A stretch of DNA of 53,348 bases from a virus: IMG/VR virus record IMGVR_UViG_3300027822_000478, positions 1 to 53,348 of that record. The stretch is one strand, 5' to 3'. This document shows positions 45,131 through 53,202 of the stretch, piece after piece. The translations under genes and the position numbers were made by a program. The first letter of the stretch is position 1, and each line of letters begins with the position of its first letter. The notes below the pieces were generated by a model, which had not been told where the DNA came from, did no database searches, and worked only from the letters and a program-made list of their open reading frames with translations.

Positions 45131-47284
45131 ATGGGCGTGGGTAAACTTCTATCGCATACCGGCAAGGGTTTGTATGCGGTTGAATTACAATTTCGTAATG
45201 ATTTTATATTAAAGCAACGCGCAGATTTAGCAAAATTAAAAAAAGAATTAGACGAAGAGTTAGTTAAACTTCAAGAAAAGTTGGATGAAACTAAACAGGA
45301 GATTATAGATACACAGGATGATTTAGATTTATTGATTGTTTCACCCCTTTTTCCGTTAACGCATCGAGATATACTTAACGGCTTAACGACTCAAGAGGAA
45401 AAACGGGAATTTGATATTCGCCAATTACAACGAAAATTGGTTGATCTGAATCGCGTTCTTGTGGATACGGAAGAAAGAATAAAGGTTAATAATATAAAGT
45501 ATGCGCCTGTTATTGCTAACAAACAACTCTATGACGATCATTCAACAAGCCCGCCACTCCTTGAAGTATGGTGCGTTGATTATTCCCAAGATTTAATTAT
45601 AAAAGATAAAGAAGGGAATGAGGTTGAAACTTTTGTTGAAACCATTGAATCGATGGATGAATATAACGATCCCAATCAATTCATTAATTTACGTCCTGTT
45701 GTTGGTAAAACTTTAAAGGAATTAGAGGGTAAAATTGATTCAGAAGGACGGTTAACGCTCCCTGGTGAGGTTGATAAACGTACCTTACCACATAATGAGC
45801 ATGTGTTAAATTCAGGGGCATGGACAATCGCTTGGAATTGGATGACATTGCCGTCTATGCAAACATGGCGTCCTTATTACAAAATAGCTAATATAACGTC
45901 CATAGACCATCAAAAACAAACATGCCGTATCAGTTATCAAAATCAGGAGTTTCGGAGCAGCATACGGCCTTTTCCTGTTGATTTTGATACTGTTGACTTT
46001 ACTGGGGGCGAAGGACGTTATCAGGTTGAATTAAATACCGTTCATGACAATGTGCCGATTGTTTACATGGAATGTGGTTCTTCGGTCTTTAAAAAAGATG
46101 ATGAGGTGATTGTCGAATACATTAAAAGGGACCCTGAGAAACCAAGAGTTATTGGATTTAGGCATGATCCTAAGCGTTGTTTAGTTCAATATCTTATTTA
46201 TATAAGTAATCAGAAATTATTAGCACGAGAAATAAGTAGTTTAGGAGGATTTTCTAATACGCAGATTGATTTGTTTAAGACAGAGACAGAAGTTTTAGAT
46301 TGGCGGTTTAATTTAGAACAGAGCTTACGTTTGAATTGCGGTCAACTCATGTTAAATGATGAAAATGATGAGGAGATTGAAAACGTTTATAGTTTTGATA
46401 TTGCTCATATATATAGAAATGGCGTAGATTTAGAACTTTTTACTGTTATTCCAGAACAAATAAATGCAAGGCCTCAAATCGTGTGGCATTTTCCTAATGT
46501 CATGAGAGGAAGAACTATAAGTTTTGGTGTTGGAATATATGAATCGTTTGCAGAAGATCATCCTATTGGAATAGTCGGTATTGAGGTTTATGAAAGCAAA
46601 CTTTATGTGTTAGCAGAAGCTAAAGTAATCAATGCAACAGGCCGTATGTTTGCACCTAATACTATTCTAAAAGCTGGTGATCCAGTACCATTGCCTTGGC
46701 GTTACCTTAGTGGATGGGGTTTTCTTGTTCTTGTTTATAATATAGATGATGAAGGAAACTTATTTTTAATCGATCAAATACATATAAATACAGAAGTCTA
46801 TACTTATGCTGAACCTCGGCCTGGACAAGCTAATATTGCAATTCCTTTTTTTAATCGATGGGATGAAGCAACGCCTTTTAATTTAACAACTCGTGGTGGT
46901 GGAAATAGTGTTACTAAAATATTAGGATTTTCTGTAAATGCGGGTTATATTCTTCTAACATTTACATCAGGTGCTAGAGGTGGAGTTTCTGGTACTCCTT
47001 GGTGGAAACAGCATAGCTCAAGTATGATGTTGGTTGATGTAAATAGTGGGCTAACTTTATCTGATGTATGGTTAAATCATAGGGTTGACGATCCTGAAAA
47101 TTTAGGTTATGGGAATTTGATTGAGCAATTTAATATTGCAGATAAAAGTGATAAAGTTAATTATGATCCCATTTTTGATCCTAACAATGAATTATTAGAT
47201 GGCTATGTCAAAATCAATGGTAAGGGTATTGTTAATGATCCAGGCATAGATGTTATAACAAGTACGGGAGAAGTCACTGGCTGA
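45131..47284 (+). CDS. Tail-tip/hub structural protein
   Basis: 717 residues. Residues about 28-125 form a charged coiled coil, the middle (about 215-360) is beta-rich with VIVEYIKRDPEKPRVIGFRH, an OB-like strand pattern found in tail hubs, and the C-terminal half is mixed. It ends with NDPGIDVITSTGEVTG, a linker motif that recurs in the two following tail proteins. A central baseplate role is inferred from size and order. Confidence 0.65.
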   Translation: MGVGKLLSHTGKGLYAVELQFRNDFILKQRADLAKLKKELDEELVKLQEKLDETKQEIIDTQDDLDLLIVSPLFPLTHRDILNGLTTQEEKREFDIRQLQRKLVDLNRVLVDTEERIKVNNIKYAPVIANKQLYDDHSTSPPLLEVWCVDYSQDLIIKDKEGNEVETFVETIESMDEYNDPNQFINLRPVVGKTLKELEGKIDSEGRLTLPGEVDKRTLPHNEHVLNSGAWTIAWNWMTLPSMQTWRPYYKIANITSIDHQKQTCRISYQNQEFRSSIRPFPVDFDTVDFTGGEGRYQVELNTVHDNVPIVYMECGSSVFKKDDEVIVEYIKRDPEKPRVIGFRHDPKRCLVQYLIYISNQKLLAREISSLGGFSNTQIDLFKTETEVLDWRFNLEQSLRLNCGQLMLNDENDEEIENVYSFDIAHIYRNGVDLELFTVIPEQINARPQIVWHFPNVMRGRTISFGVGIYESFAEDHPIGIVGIEVYESKLYVLAEAKVINATGRMFAPNTILKAGDPVPLPWRYLSGWGFLVLVYNIDDEGNLFLIDQIHINTEVYTYAEPRPGQANIAIPFFNRWDEATPFNLTTRGGGNSVTKILGFSVNAGYILLTFTSGARGGVSGTPWWKQHSSSMMLVDVNSGLTLSDVWLNHRVDDPENLGYGNLIEQFNIADKSDKVNYDPIFDPNNELLDGYVKINGKGIVNDPGIDVITSTGEVTG

Positions 47285-47678
47285 TTATTATAAATATTGC
47301 GCAATTAATCCAAGAGGTGATTTTTTTGTTGCCATTAATGATCATAATAAACTCTTTGGAACATCAAAGGATTCATTTGGAAATAATGATCCTGATGAAT
47401 CTATATTCTCTAATATTAAGCTTAGGGTTTATCGATATCAAGCTGATCTATCAGAGGCAACACGTGAACTTATTGCCGAAAATTTGATTGATTATGGTTC
47501 ATCAACCATGAAAGCAACGGACTCAAAAATAATTATTGCAACTGGTGATTCTGTTATGGCTTATTCACCAAGATTACAGGTTATCAATCTTTTGCCTGAT
47601 GATAAAGGGCATTATAACTATGAAGTGCAAACTTTTGACTTAGATATTTCTGTGGATAAGATTGTGGATATTATTTAA
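47277..47678 (+). CDS. Tail-associated protein without a canonical start codon
   Basis: The frame from CTG 47277 (with GGGAG ten bases upstream) encodes 133 residues: DYYKYCAINPRGDFFVAIND, a middle with RVYRYQADLSEATREL and an end VQTFDLDISVDKIVDII. No ATG, GTG or TTG is available before TTG 47484, yet the sequence before that point reads as a normal globular domain. Either CTG is used, overlapping the stop of the previous gene, or ribosomes shift +1 from it. A start at 47484 would keep only the last 64 residues. Confidence 0.55.
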   Translation: MADYYKYCAINPRGDFFVAINDHNKLFGTSKDSFGNNDPDESIFSNIKLRVYRYQADLSEATRELIAENLIDYGSSTMKATDSKIIIATGDSVMAYSPRLQVINLLPDDKGHYNYEVQTFDLDISVDKIVDII

Positions 47679-49315
47679 TGCATACAGCTTGGCGGTTATT
47701 TGTTGATAACAGTGATAATGCAAATCTTATCGGTTTTGCTGAGCTTCGCTTATTACAAAATATCACAAATCATGGTTTTGTTTCATCAGGAACTGCCTAT
47801 GCATCGATTGAGGATACAGCGTCTAATGAACTAGCTGAGTATGCATTTAATGATTTAATTGTCGGTTTCGGTGGTATTGGGTGGGGAACCCCGAACAACT
47901 TTCCTACAAATCAAAGTGTTGGTAAGGTTTTTGAAGCTCCTGTTTTAGTTGATAGCTATGAAATTGTCGCGATTTCATTTGCTGGGTCAACTGATAGAAC
48001 GCCTAAAGATTTTAAATTACAGTATTCCGATGATGTAATAACGGATCAAGCATCATTTTTGTCTGCGACTTGGACAGATGCCGATGTTAGAACAAATGAA
48101 ATAGGTTGGGGGGCAAATGAGGTAAGACATTACAATATTGATTTAGGTAATATTGGATTAATTTATGAGCCTACTGTTGATAATGTTACGTCAACAGGTA
48201 CAGTCACAGGCACAGGAACGCCACTTGACGATGGCTCGCACTTAGCATGGCGACTATTAATAAATAGACCCGCGGGCGATAACTCGGTACAAATTGCTGA
48301 AATAGAATTTAATTTATTAGGTGTCGATCAATCAAGTCAGCTGGGTTCTGTTTATGCATCATCAGATAATGGTGTTAACCTTCCAGAACATGCATTTGAT
48401 GATATAAGTGGGTCAGGTGGTAGCAATTCATGGAGAACCTTAGATAATGAACATTTAAATAGTTATATTGGCAAGGTATTTAATACTACCATATTGTTTA
48501 ATGAATTAACCATTCAAGTTATTGATATTTTTGGATTTGGCACACGTTTACCTCGTGAATTTGAAATACAGTATTCAGATGATTTTATAACTGATCAGGC
48601 TTCATTTGATAATGCAATGTGGGTGACTCGATATTCTTATGCGAATCAGATCGAATGGCAGAAAAATGAAATAAGGTCATTTATTATTCCAGGCGTAGTG
48701 CCCACATTTGGTGTGGGTGCGATTCAAGAACCAAGTGCCGATAATATTTCAATTGTGTCATCAATTAAGTTAAATTCTGAGAGAGTTATATTAAGAATTA
48801 TCACTTGTACCTTTACGGGAGATACGCTTCTTCCTTTAACGATACCTATTTCTGATTTAGTGGAGCCAGTTAGAAAAAATGGACTCAGTTCAGCAAGCCT
48901 TGTTATTAATGGCACTTATTCAACCGATGTGTCTAATTATGTGGTTGATAATGGTCAATTTACAATAAATTATATTGATGTGTTGGCTGATGGATCACAA
49001 GTAACCGCTGCGTCACAAACTTATAAAATTAATAGTATTTCATCTGGTAAATCAGGAAGACAATGGAATTTGAATATTTATGGTACAACTAACTATAATG
49101 TTAATTTATATAGACAGCGTCTTGATTTGGAAAATGTTACTTCGTTACAACGTAACTTGAAAGGAGCGGCGATTATAAATGCTAAAATGGATAGAAGGGT
49201 AATGCCAATTGATATTGTGACTTTTAAAGGTAAAGAATATGAGGTTGAACAAGTGAGTCGGATAAATAATGTAAACAATAGTTTTATGGAATTAACGGCT
49301 AAGGAAGTGATTTAA
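47678..49315 (+). CDS. Receptor-binding tail protein with two discoidin-like domains
   Basis: 545 residues. Two related F5/8-type C (discoidin-like) domains: about 1-155 (HTAWRLFVDNSDNANLIGFA opening) and 190-345 (HLAWRLLINRPAGDNSVQIA opening), each ending with FKLQYSDD or FEIQYSDD and a NE-x-R segment. They are joined by EPTVDNVTSTGTVTGTG. The C-terminal 200 residues are homologous to the end of the protein at 50182. Discoidin domains bind sugars, so receptor recognition is likely. Confidence 0.75.
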   Translation: MHTAWRLFVDNSDNANLIGFAELRLLQNITNHGFVSSGTAYASIEDTASNELAEYAFNDLIVGFGGIGWGTPNNFPTNQSVGKVFEAPVLVDSYEIVAISFAGSTDRTPKDFKLQYSDDVITDQASFLSATWTDADVRTNEIGWGANEVRHYNIDLGNIGLIYEPTVDNVTSTGTVTGTGTPLDDGSHLAWRLLINRPAGDNSVQIAEIEFNLLGVDQSSQLGSVYASSDNGVNLPEHAFDDISGSGGSNSWRTLDNEHLNSYIGKVFNTTILFNELTIQVIDIFGFGTRLPREFEIQYSDDFITDQASFDNAMWVTRYSYANQIEWQKNEIRSFIIPGVVPTFGVGAIQEPSADNISIVSSIKLNSERVILRIITCTFTGDTLLPLTIPISDLVEPVRKNGLSSASLVINGTYSTDVSNYVVDNGQFTINYIDVLADGSQVTAASQTYKINSISSGKSGRQWNLNIYGTTNYNVNLYRQRLDLENVTSLQRNLKGAAIINAKMDRRVMPIDIVTFKGKEYEVEQVSRINNVNNSFMELTAKEVI

Positions 49316-50179
49316 ATGGCAGCACATATAGCTTGGCGTTTTAAAGTAACGTCAATAGGAGACCCAACCACTACAATTCCCGAAGTCTCTTTTAGTGCTG
49401 GCGGTGTCGATGTTAGCACCAGTACCACCAATTCGGGGAATACTTTTTTTTCTATTACACCAACTGCTGGTAGTGCTGCTAGTGCCTTCAATGGTAATAT
49501 TCAGTCATCACAAATACAACTAATTATAACCGCCCCAAATTCAACACCTCCATTTTACTTTGGAGTTATTTTAGACGCTGCGGAAGATGTTGATGAATAC
49601 AACGTTTTTTCTTACGATAATGGCGGTTCCTTTGGGAACCTGATAACGGGATGGGATGTTGAGTTTTCTGATGATACGAGTACTGGATTTGATGGAATAT
49701 GGACTACTGGTGACACCCAAACATCTCAAGTATGGACAGCGACTCCAGAAATAAAAAACTTTGCAGTTTCAGGTACAGGCGCATCTTTAACTATCACTGG
49801 CCCAATTATAGAGACATTAGCCATAACTTCTTGGGATGTACATTTAAATTCATTGGATGGAACACAACATTTCAAAGAAACAACTACAGGGGCAACATAT
49901 TCCTTTAGTTCAGATTTATCTAATATACCTTATGTTGTTACTGGAATACCTACGATTGATTTAGTATGGACTGGCTCAATTTCGGTAAGTGCAGGCCAAT
50001 ATGTAACATCATCAACAACACCTTATATTTGGGTATCTGGTGGCGCAGGAACTACTGGTGTAGCTGAACCTATTTGGAATTTATCAGGAACAACAATTGA
50101 TAATGATATTACATGGATTTATATTGATGAGTTACCCGAACCTAAGTCGCAAGGCCCGCTACTCCCTGTATTGATATAG
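49316..50179 (+). CDS. Tail protein with N-terminal discoidin-like domain
   Basis: 287 residues. AAHIAWRFKVTSIGDPTTTI resembles the discoidin-like starts of the preceding gene, and VEFSDD matches the end of that domain. The C-terminal part (about 165-275) is Thr/Ser/Trp-rich with YVTSSTTPYIWVSGGAG, like small carbohydrate-binding modules on tail fibres. It starts one base after the previous stop. Confidence 0.65.
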   Translation: MAAHIAWRFKVTSIGDPTTTIPEVSFSAGGVDVSTSTTNSGNTFFSITPTAGSAASAFNGNIQSSQIQLIITAPNSTPPFYFGVILDAAEDVDEYNVFSYDNGGSFGNLITGWDVEFSDDTSTGFDGIWTTGDTQTSQVWTATPEIKNFAVSGTGASLTITGPIIETLAITSWDVHLNSLDGTQHFKETTTGATYSFSSDLSNIPYVVTGIPTIDLVWTGSISVSAGQYVTSSTTPYIWVSGGAGTTGVAEPIWNLSGTTIDNDITWIYIDELPEPKSQGPLLPVLI

Positions 50180-50181
50180 TT

Positions 50182-51057
50182 ATGCCTTTACCTGTTACAA
50201 CGCTTAACTTCAGTAAAAACGGATATATTCCATCCTATGTTCTGAATTTTACAACTCAAAATATAGGTGAGATTTTGGAGCCTACTATTGATGATGTTTC
50301 ATCAATAGGCAATATTCCAATTAAAGGTATCGGTTTAATCGTAGAGCCAGCGATAGATAATGTTTTTAGCACAAACATAATTGTTATTAATGGAACAGGT
50401 GCGCTTGTAGAACCAGCTATTGATGATGCTCAAGTCTTTCCTTTAAATGTACATGGCCCTGGTGCTATTGTCGATCCAGGCATCGATTTTATAACTACAC
50501 GGCCTATTATTACACTAGATAATGAATCCATTAATCAACAAAATGTAACCTGTTCGTTTAAAGGCGATACGATTTCGAGCATTACAATTCCTGTTTCATA
50601 TTTAACGACACGATTAAAACAAACTGGCTTATCTACGGTAGAATTAACAATTCCTAATGGTGAAAAATATAGCCAAGTTATTGAGGATTTAATCAATGAT
50701 AATGGGTCATTCAATGTAACTTATGTCGATAGATTAATTGATGGAACTAAAGTGACGCAAATATCAAATGATTATGCTATTGATACTGCTACTTCATTTC
50801 AGGGTGGCCGTAATTGGAGTGTTAATATTAGCGGTATTAATACGTTTGTTTTAGGCAATCAGGCTAATCAAGTTAATTTATTTGATGTGTCCTTATTACG
50901 GTTAAATGCAAGTGGCACGACAACAATAAGGTGCCGCCTGGATAGGAGATTATTGCCAAGAGATATTGCAGTTTATGATAGTAATATTTATTCTGTTGAA
51001 AATTTAACGCATATTGTTCAATCAAGCAATATCTACATGGAAATATCAACAAATTAG
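50182..51057 (+). CDS. Tail protein with linker repeats and shared C-terminal domain
   Basis: 291 residues. Residues about 25-115 hold four tandem units around EPxIDxV or DPGIDFI separated by about 30 residues. The remaining 175 residues align with the C-terminus of the protein at 47678 (both have a CxFxGDT, IP-S-x-L, D-N-G-x-F-x-x-x-Y and D-R-R-x-x-P-x-D-I series). The shared end may attach both to the tail tip. Confidence 0.65.
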   Translation: MPLPVTTLNFSKNGYIPSYVLNFTTQNIGEILEPTIDDVSSIGNIPIKGIGLIVEPAIDNVFSTNIIVINGTGALVEPAIDDAQVFPLNVHGPGAIVDPGIDFITTRPIITLDNESINQQNVTCSFKGDTISSITIPVSYLTTRLKQTGLSTVELTIPNGEKYSQVIEDLINDNGSFNVTYVDRLIDGTKVTQISNDYAIDTATSFQGGRNWSVNISGINTFVLGNQANQVNLFDVSLLRLNASGTTTIRCRLDRRLLPRDIAVYDSNIYSVENLTHIVQSSNIYMEISTN

Positions 51058-51080
51058 TTATTAAATAATAGGAGAAAAAA

Positions 51081-51455
51081 ATGGCAATAGTATATTCGGC
51101 AGCAGCAGAGACGGCGCGTATGACTGCCGTAAGAGATGAAATTGATAATGGTGGTGCTGGAAAGATACAAATAGGCACTGCGCTTATGGTTACTGTATTA
51201 GCAGAAATTGATCTAGATTCCGTCTGTGGAACAGTTACTGCTGATGTTCTTACCTTATCATCATTTCCAAAGTCTGATATTAACGCTAATGCGACAGGGA
51301 CAGCGGCGGAAGCAAGGATTATTAATGGCGGGGCGACTGATGTAGTCACTGCTATTTCAGTCGGTACAACAGGATCAGATATTAATCTTGATTCAGTTAA
51401 TATTACAGCAGGACAAACATTAACATTGGACTCGTTTACACTTACTCATTTTTAA
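51081..51455 (+). CDS. Conserved phage tail/virion protein
   Basis: 124 residues, with GGAGA upstream of the ATG. The opening AIVYSAAAETARMTAVRDEI and the end SVNITAGQTLTLDSFTLTHF are conserved in a small structural protein seen at the end of many phage tail modules. Beta-rich, no membrane segment. Last rightward gene before the leftward right-hand cluster. Confidence 0.75.
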   Translation: MAIVYSAAAETARMTAVRDEIDNGGAGKIQIGTALMVTVLAEIDLDSVCGTVTADVLTLSSFPKSDINANATGTAAEARIINGGATDVVTAISVGTTGSDINLDSVNITAGQTLTLDSFTLTHF

Positions 51456-51639
51456 ATGAATTAAAAGTATTGAATATAACAACGCCAAAAATTTCAAGAT
51501 AGATGTTGAATAAAGATAAATTAATACATAGTAATGAGTTTGTTTCATCTTCATTGTAATTTCTTTCTATACTACAAAAGTCAATAAGTGGGCCGCCATC
51601 GACTAAGCTAATTTCTATAAAACAAAATCGTGTAATCAT
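51442..51639 (-). CDS. Hypothetical protein
   Basis: 65 residues with four cysteines and a hydrophobic C-terminal half (YLEIFGVVIFNTFN). It is the last gene of the leftward cluster and overlaps the convergent tail gene by 14 bases and the nuclease gene by four. Not recognised. Confidence 0.45.
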   Translation of the reverse strand: MITRFCFIEISLVDGGPLIDFCSIERNYNEDETNSLLCINLSLFNIYLEIFGVVIFNTFNSFKNE

Positions 51640-52133
51640 TTATATCCTTTAAATAGCCGTCTCCAGACCCAAGGTGGCATTGGATTTTTTTTATGCCATA
51701 AACCCATACCTTGTTTGCGTGCCTTTTCTTCAGCTTCGTAATATGATTTATCTCTAGCAAACCTAGGTTCTACCCAGGCAGCACCAACGCTAACCATTCG
51801 TTTATTAATATCTTGACCTTTTAAATAAAGCCTTACTACATCGCGGTCATACGTTCTTTTGCCTGTATGCTTTAATGTAACGATTTTTTGATGGATTAAG
51901 GTTTGTAATGTTCGTTTACTGAATTGACCGTATTGTTGACCTATCTCTGGCGCATCTATATCAGCTAAACGTATTTCTGATTTTTTATTATTTCTGCTTA
52001 ACACAATAGCGCCATCACCATCTATTACACGTACAACGGCATATTCTTTGGGCCGGTTTATAAACGATATTGCGTCCCATGACCAAAATAAAAGAACTAA
52101 AGCCATTATGGAAAAGATTATTATTGTTTGCAT
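51636..52133 (-). CDS. Membrane-anchored thermonuclease (SNase-like)
   Basis: 165 residues. An N-terminal hydrophobic segment (about 3-17, TIIIFSIMALVLLFW) is a signal anchor or signal peptide. The SNase fold shows VIDGDGAIV (Asp38, Asp40), IRLADIDAPE (Arg55, Asp58, Asp60, Glu63) and TYDRDVVRLY (Arg97), the catalytic set of staphylococcal-nuclease relatives, plus a VGAAWVEPRF segment. It would act in the periplasm, for example against incoming foreign DNA or to recycle host DNA. It is on the opposite strand to the virion genes. Confidence 0.85.
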   Translation of the reverse strand: MQTIIIFSIMALVLLFWSWDAISFINRPKEYAVVRVIDGDGAIVLSRNNKKSEIRLADIDAPEIGQQYGQFSKRTLQTLIHQKIVTLKHTGKRTYDRDVVRLYLKGQDINKRMVSVGAAWVEPRFARDKSYYEAEEKARKQGMGLWHKKNPMPPWVWRRLFKGYK

Positions 52134-52348
52134 TAGGTGTCGAAATCTAAGGCTTTAGTGCGCATAATATAATGAATATCTTCAATGATGTTTCTGTAAT
52201 TATCATTTATAGATAATGCCAATTTGTCTTCACCAAGGCCATTGTTTGCTAAATAATCATCGTAATTATCTAATGCGTATTGAATAACCAGGGATTCATC
52301 ATCAGTAAGCGCTTTTCCATTAACAGATATATTAATTTTATTTATCAA
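52133..52348 (-). CDS. Hypothetical protein
   Basis: 71 residues from TTG 52348 (GGAGAGAAGAG lies upstream); a longer ATG start at 52405 would deeply overlap the previous gene. INISVNGKALTDDESLVIQY resembles the N-terminus of small conserved phage proteins of unknown function. Its stop shares a base with the nuclease start. Confidence 0.5.
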   Translation of the reverse strand: MINKINISVNGKALTDDESLVIQYALDNYDDYLANNGLGEDKLALSINDNYRNIIEDIHYIMRTKALDFDT

Positions 52349-52838
52349 TTTTCTCTTCTCTCCAGTTTTGATAGGTAGATGGATCAAATAAATGAAGTGT
52401 GTCATTATCTGCGTGATCTTCCCATTCTCTACGAAATTTTAATGCTTGTTGAAAAGCAAGTAAATCCATTTCTCCATCGTATTTGTTAATATTGCAAACT
52501 CTAAATGTTTTACCGTATTTTTTGCCTTTATGATCAATCCAGCTAACACCATAAACGAGATAAGTTAAATTTTTCCTATTATCATGGCTATGCGTTTTAC
52601 ATACGCCCAATACGCCAGTTGATTTGTTATTTGTCGCAGCTTTTATAGCTCTTCTTTTGGTGTTTTTTAAAATAACTAACATTTGGTCACGCCAGTTATT
52701 TGCAGCCTTAAATGCGTTTTTACGGCCACCCCATGATTTATATGCAAAGTAACGGGTGAATTGCTTATGTCTTCTGACAATCTTTACTTGAAATCCGTTT
52801 TTGTCTGGTTCGCTTATATTTTTTCTTGATAAACCCAT
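52338..52838 (-). CDS. AP2-like DNA-binding protein
   Basis: 166 residues, very basic. Residues about 15-55 (VRRHKQFTRYFAYKSWGGRK) and 70-145 (NKSTGVLGVCKTHS, then YGVSWIDHKGKKYGKTFRVC and AFQQALKFRREWE) have the beta-strand, GK and helix order of AP2/ERF-type domains found in phage proteins and homing nucleases. No nuclease motif accompanies it. Probably a transcription or DNA-structure regulator. Confidence 0.7.
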   Translation of the reverse strand: MGLSRKNISEPDKNGFQVKIVRRHKQFTRYFAYKSWGGRKNAFKAANNWRDQMLVILKNTKRRAIKAATNNKSTGVLGVCKTHSHDNRKNLTYLVYGVSWIDHKGKKYGKTFRVCNINKYDGEMDLLAFQQALKFRREWEDHADNDTLHLFDPSTYQNWREEKIDK

Positions 52839-53034
52839 TATTACAAATGCAATTCTCTTCTAATTTGTCTATTTCCGGCAGCCATAACCATAAAAGTATT
52901 GATAAACCAAATAAAACATCCTGATCATTGAACCCATCCCAATAAAGCCCAGCAAATGACAACGCTGTAACAATAATTCTATTACCGTGCTTTATTAGAA
53001 ACTTAATTCTTGTGTTATCATGGTTAGCGGCCAT
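52765..53034 (-). CDS. Small membrane protein
   Basis: 89 residues. A hydrophobic centre (about 20-55, VTALSFAGLYWDG and LFGLSILLWLWLPE) and a Cys-containing, basic C-terminus. The start is supported by the AAACGAGG motif (plus strand CCTCGTTT, 53041-53048) seven bases upstream. It overlaps the AP2-like gene by 74 bases in another frame. Function unknown. Confidence 0.5.
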   Translation of the reverse strand: MAANHDNTRIKFLIKHGNRIIVTALSFAGLYWDGFNDQDVLFGLSILLWLWLPEIDKLEENCICNNGFIKKKYKRTRQKRISSKDCQKT

Positions 53035-53061
53035 ATGTTCCCTCGTTTCACATGTGGCTAG

Positions 53062-53093
53062 AGCCTCTGGTTTTAATTAATCAGGGGCTTTTT
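53062..53093 (+). terminator. Rightward intrinsic terminator
   Basis: AGCCTCTG (53062-53069) pairs with CAGGGGCT (53082-53089), one G-U pair, followed by five T. It faces rightward, against the leftward genes around it, and would stop read-through of late transcription. Confidence 0.6.
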
Positions 53094-53202
53094 AATTTAA
53101 AAAATATTTAATCCATATAAAAATATACTTTCCGATAGTGTAAATAATATCCTTGGTTATCAAGGCAAGTAGCATAGCTATAAAAATATCAGCGCCGGTC
53201 AT
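53092..53202 (-). CDS. Small membrane protein
   Basis: 36 residues with a hydrophobic, Ile-rich helix (IFIAMLLALITKDIIYTIG) and a second hydrophobic stretch. Start overlaps the upstream stop by four bases. Pairs of tiny membrane proteins in this arrangement can be holin-like, but the size gives little support. Confidence 0.45.
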   Translation of the reverse strand: MTGADIFIAMLLALITKDIIYTIGKYIFIWIKYFLN

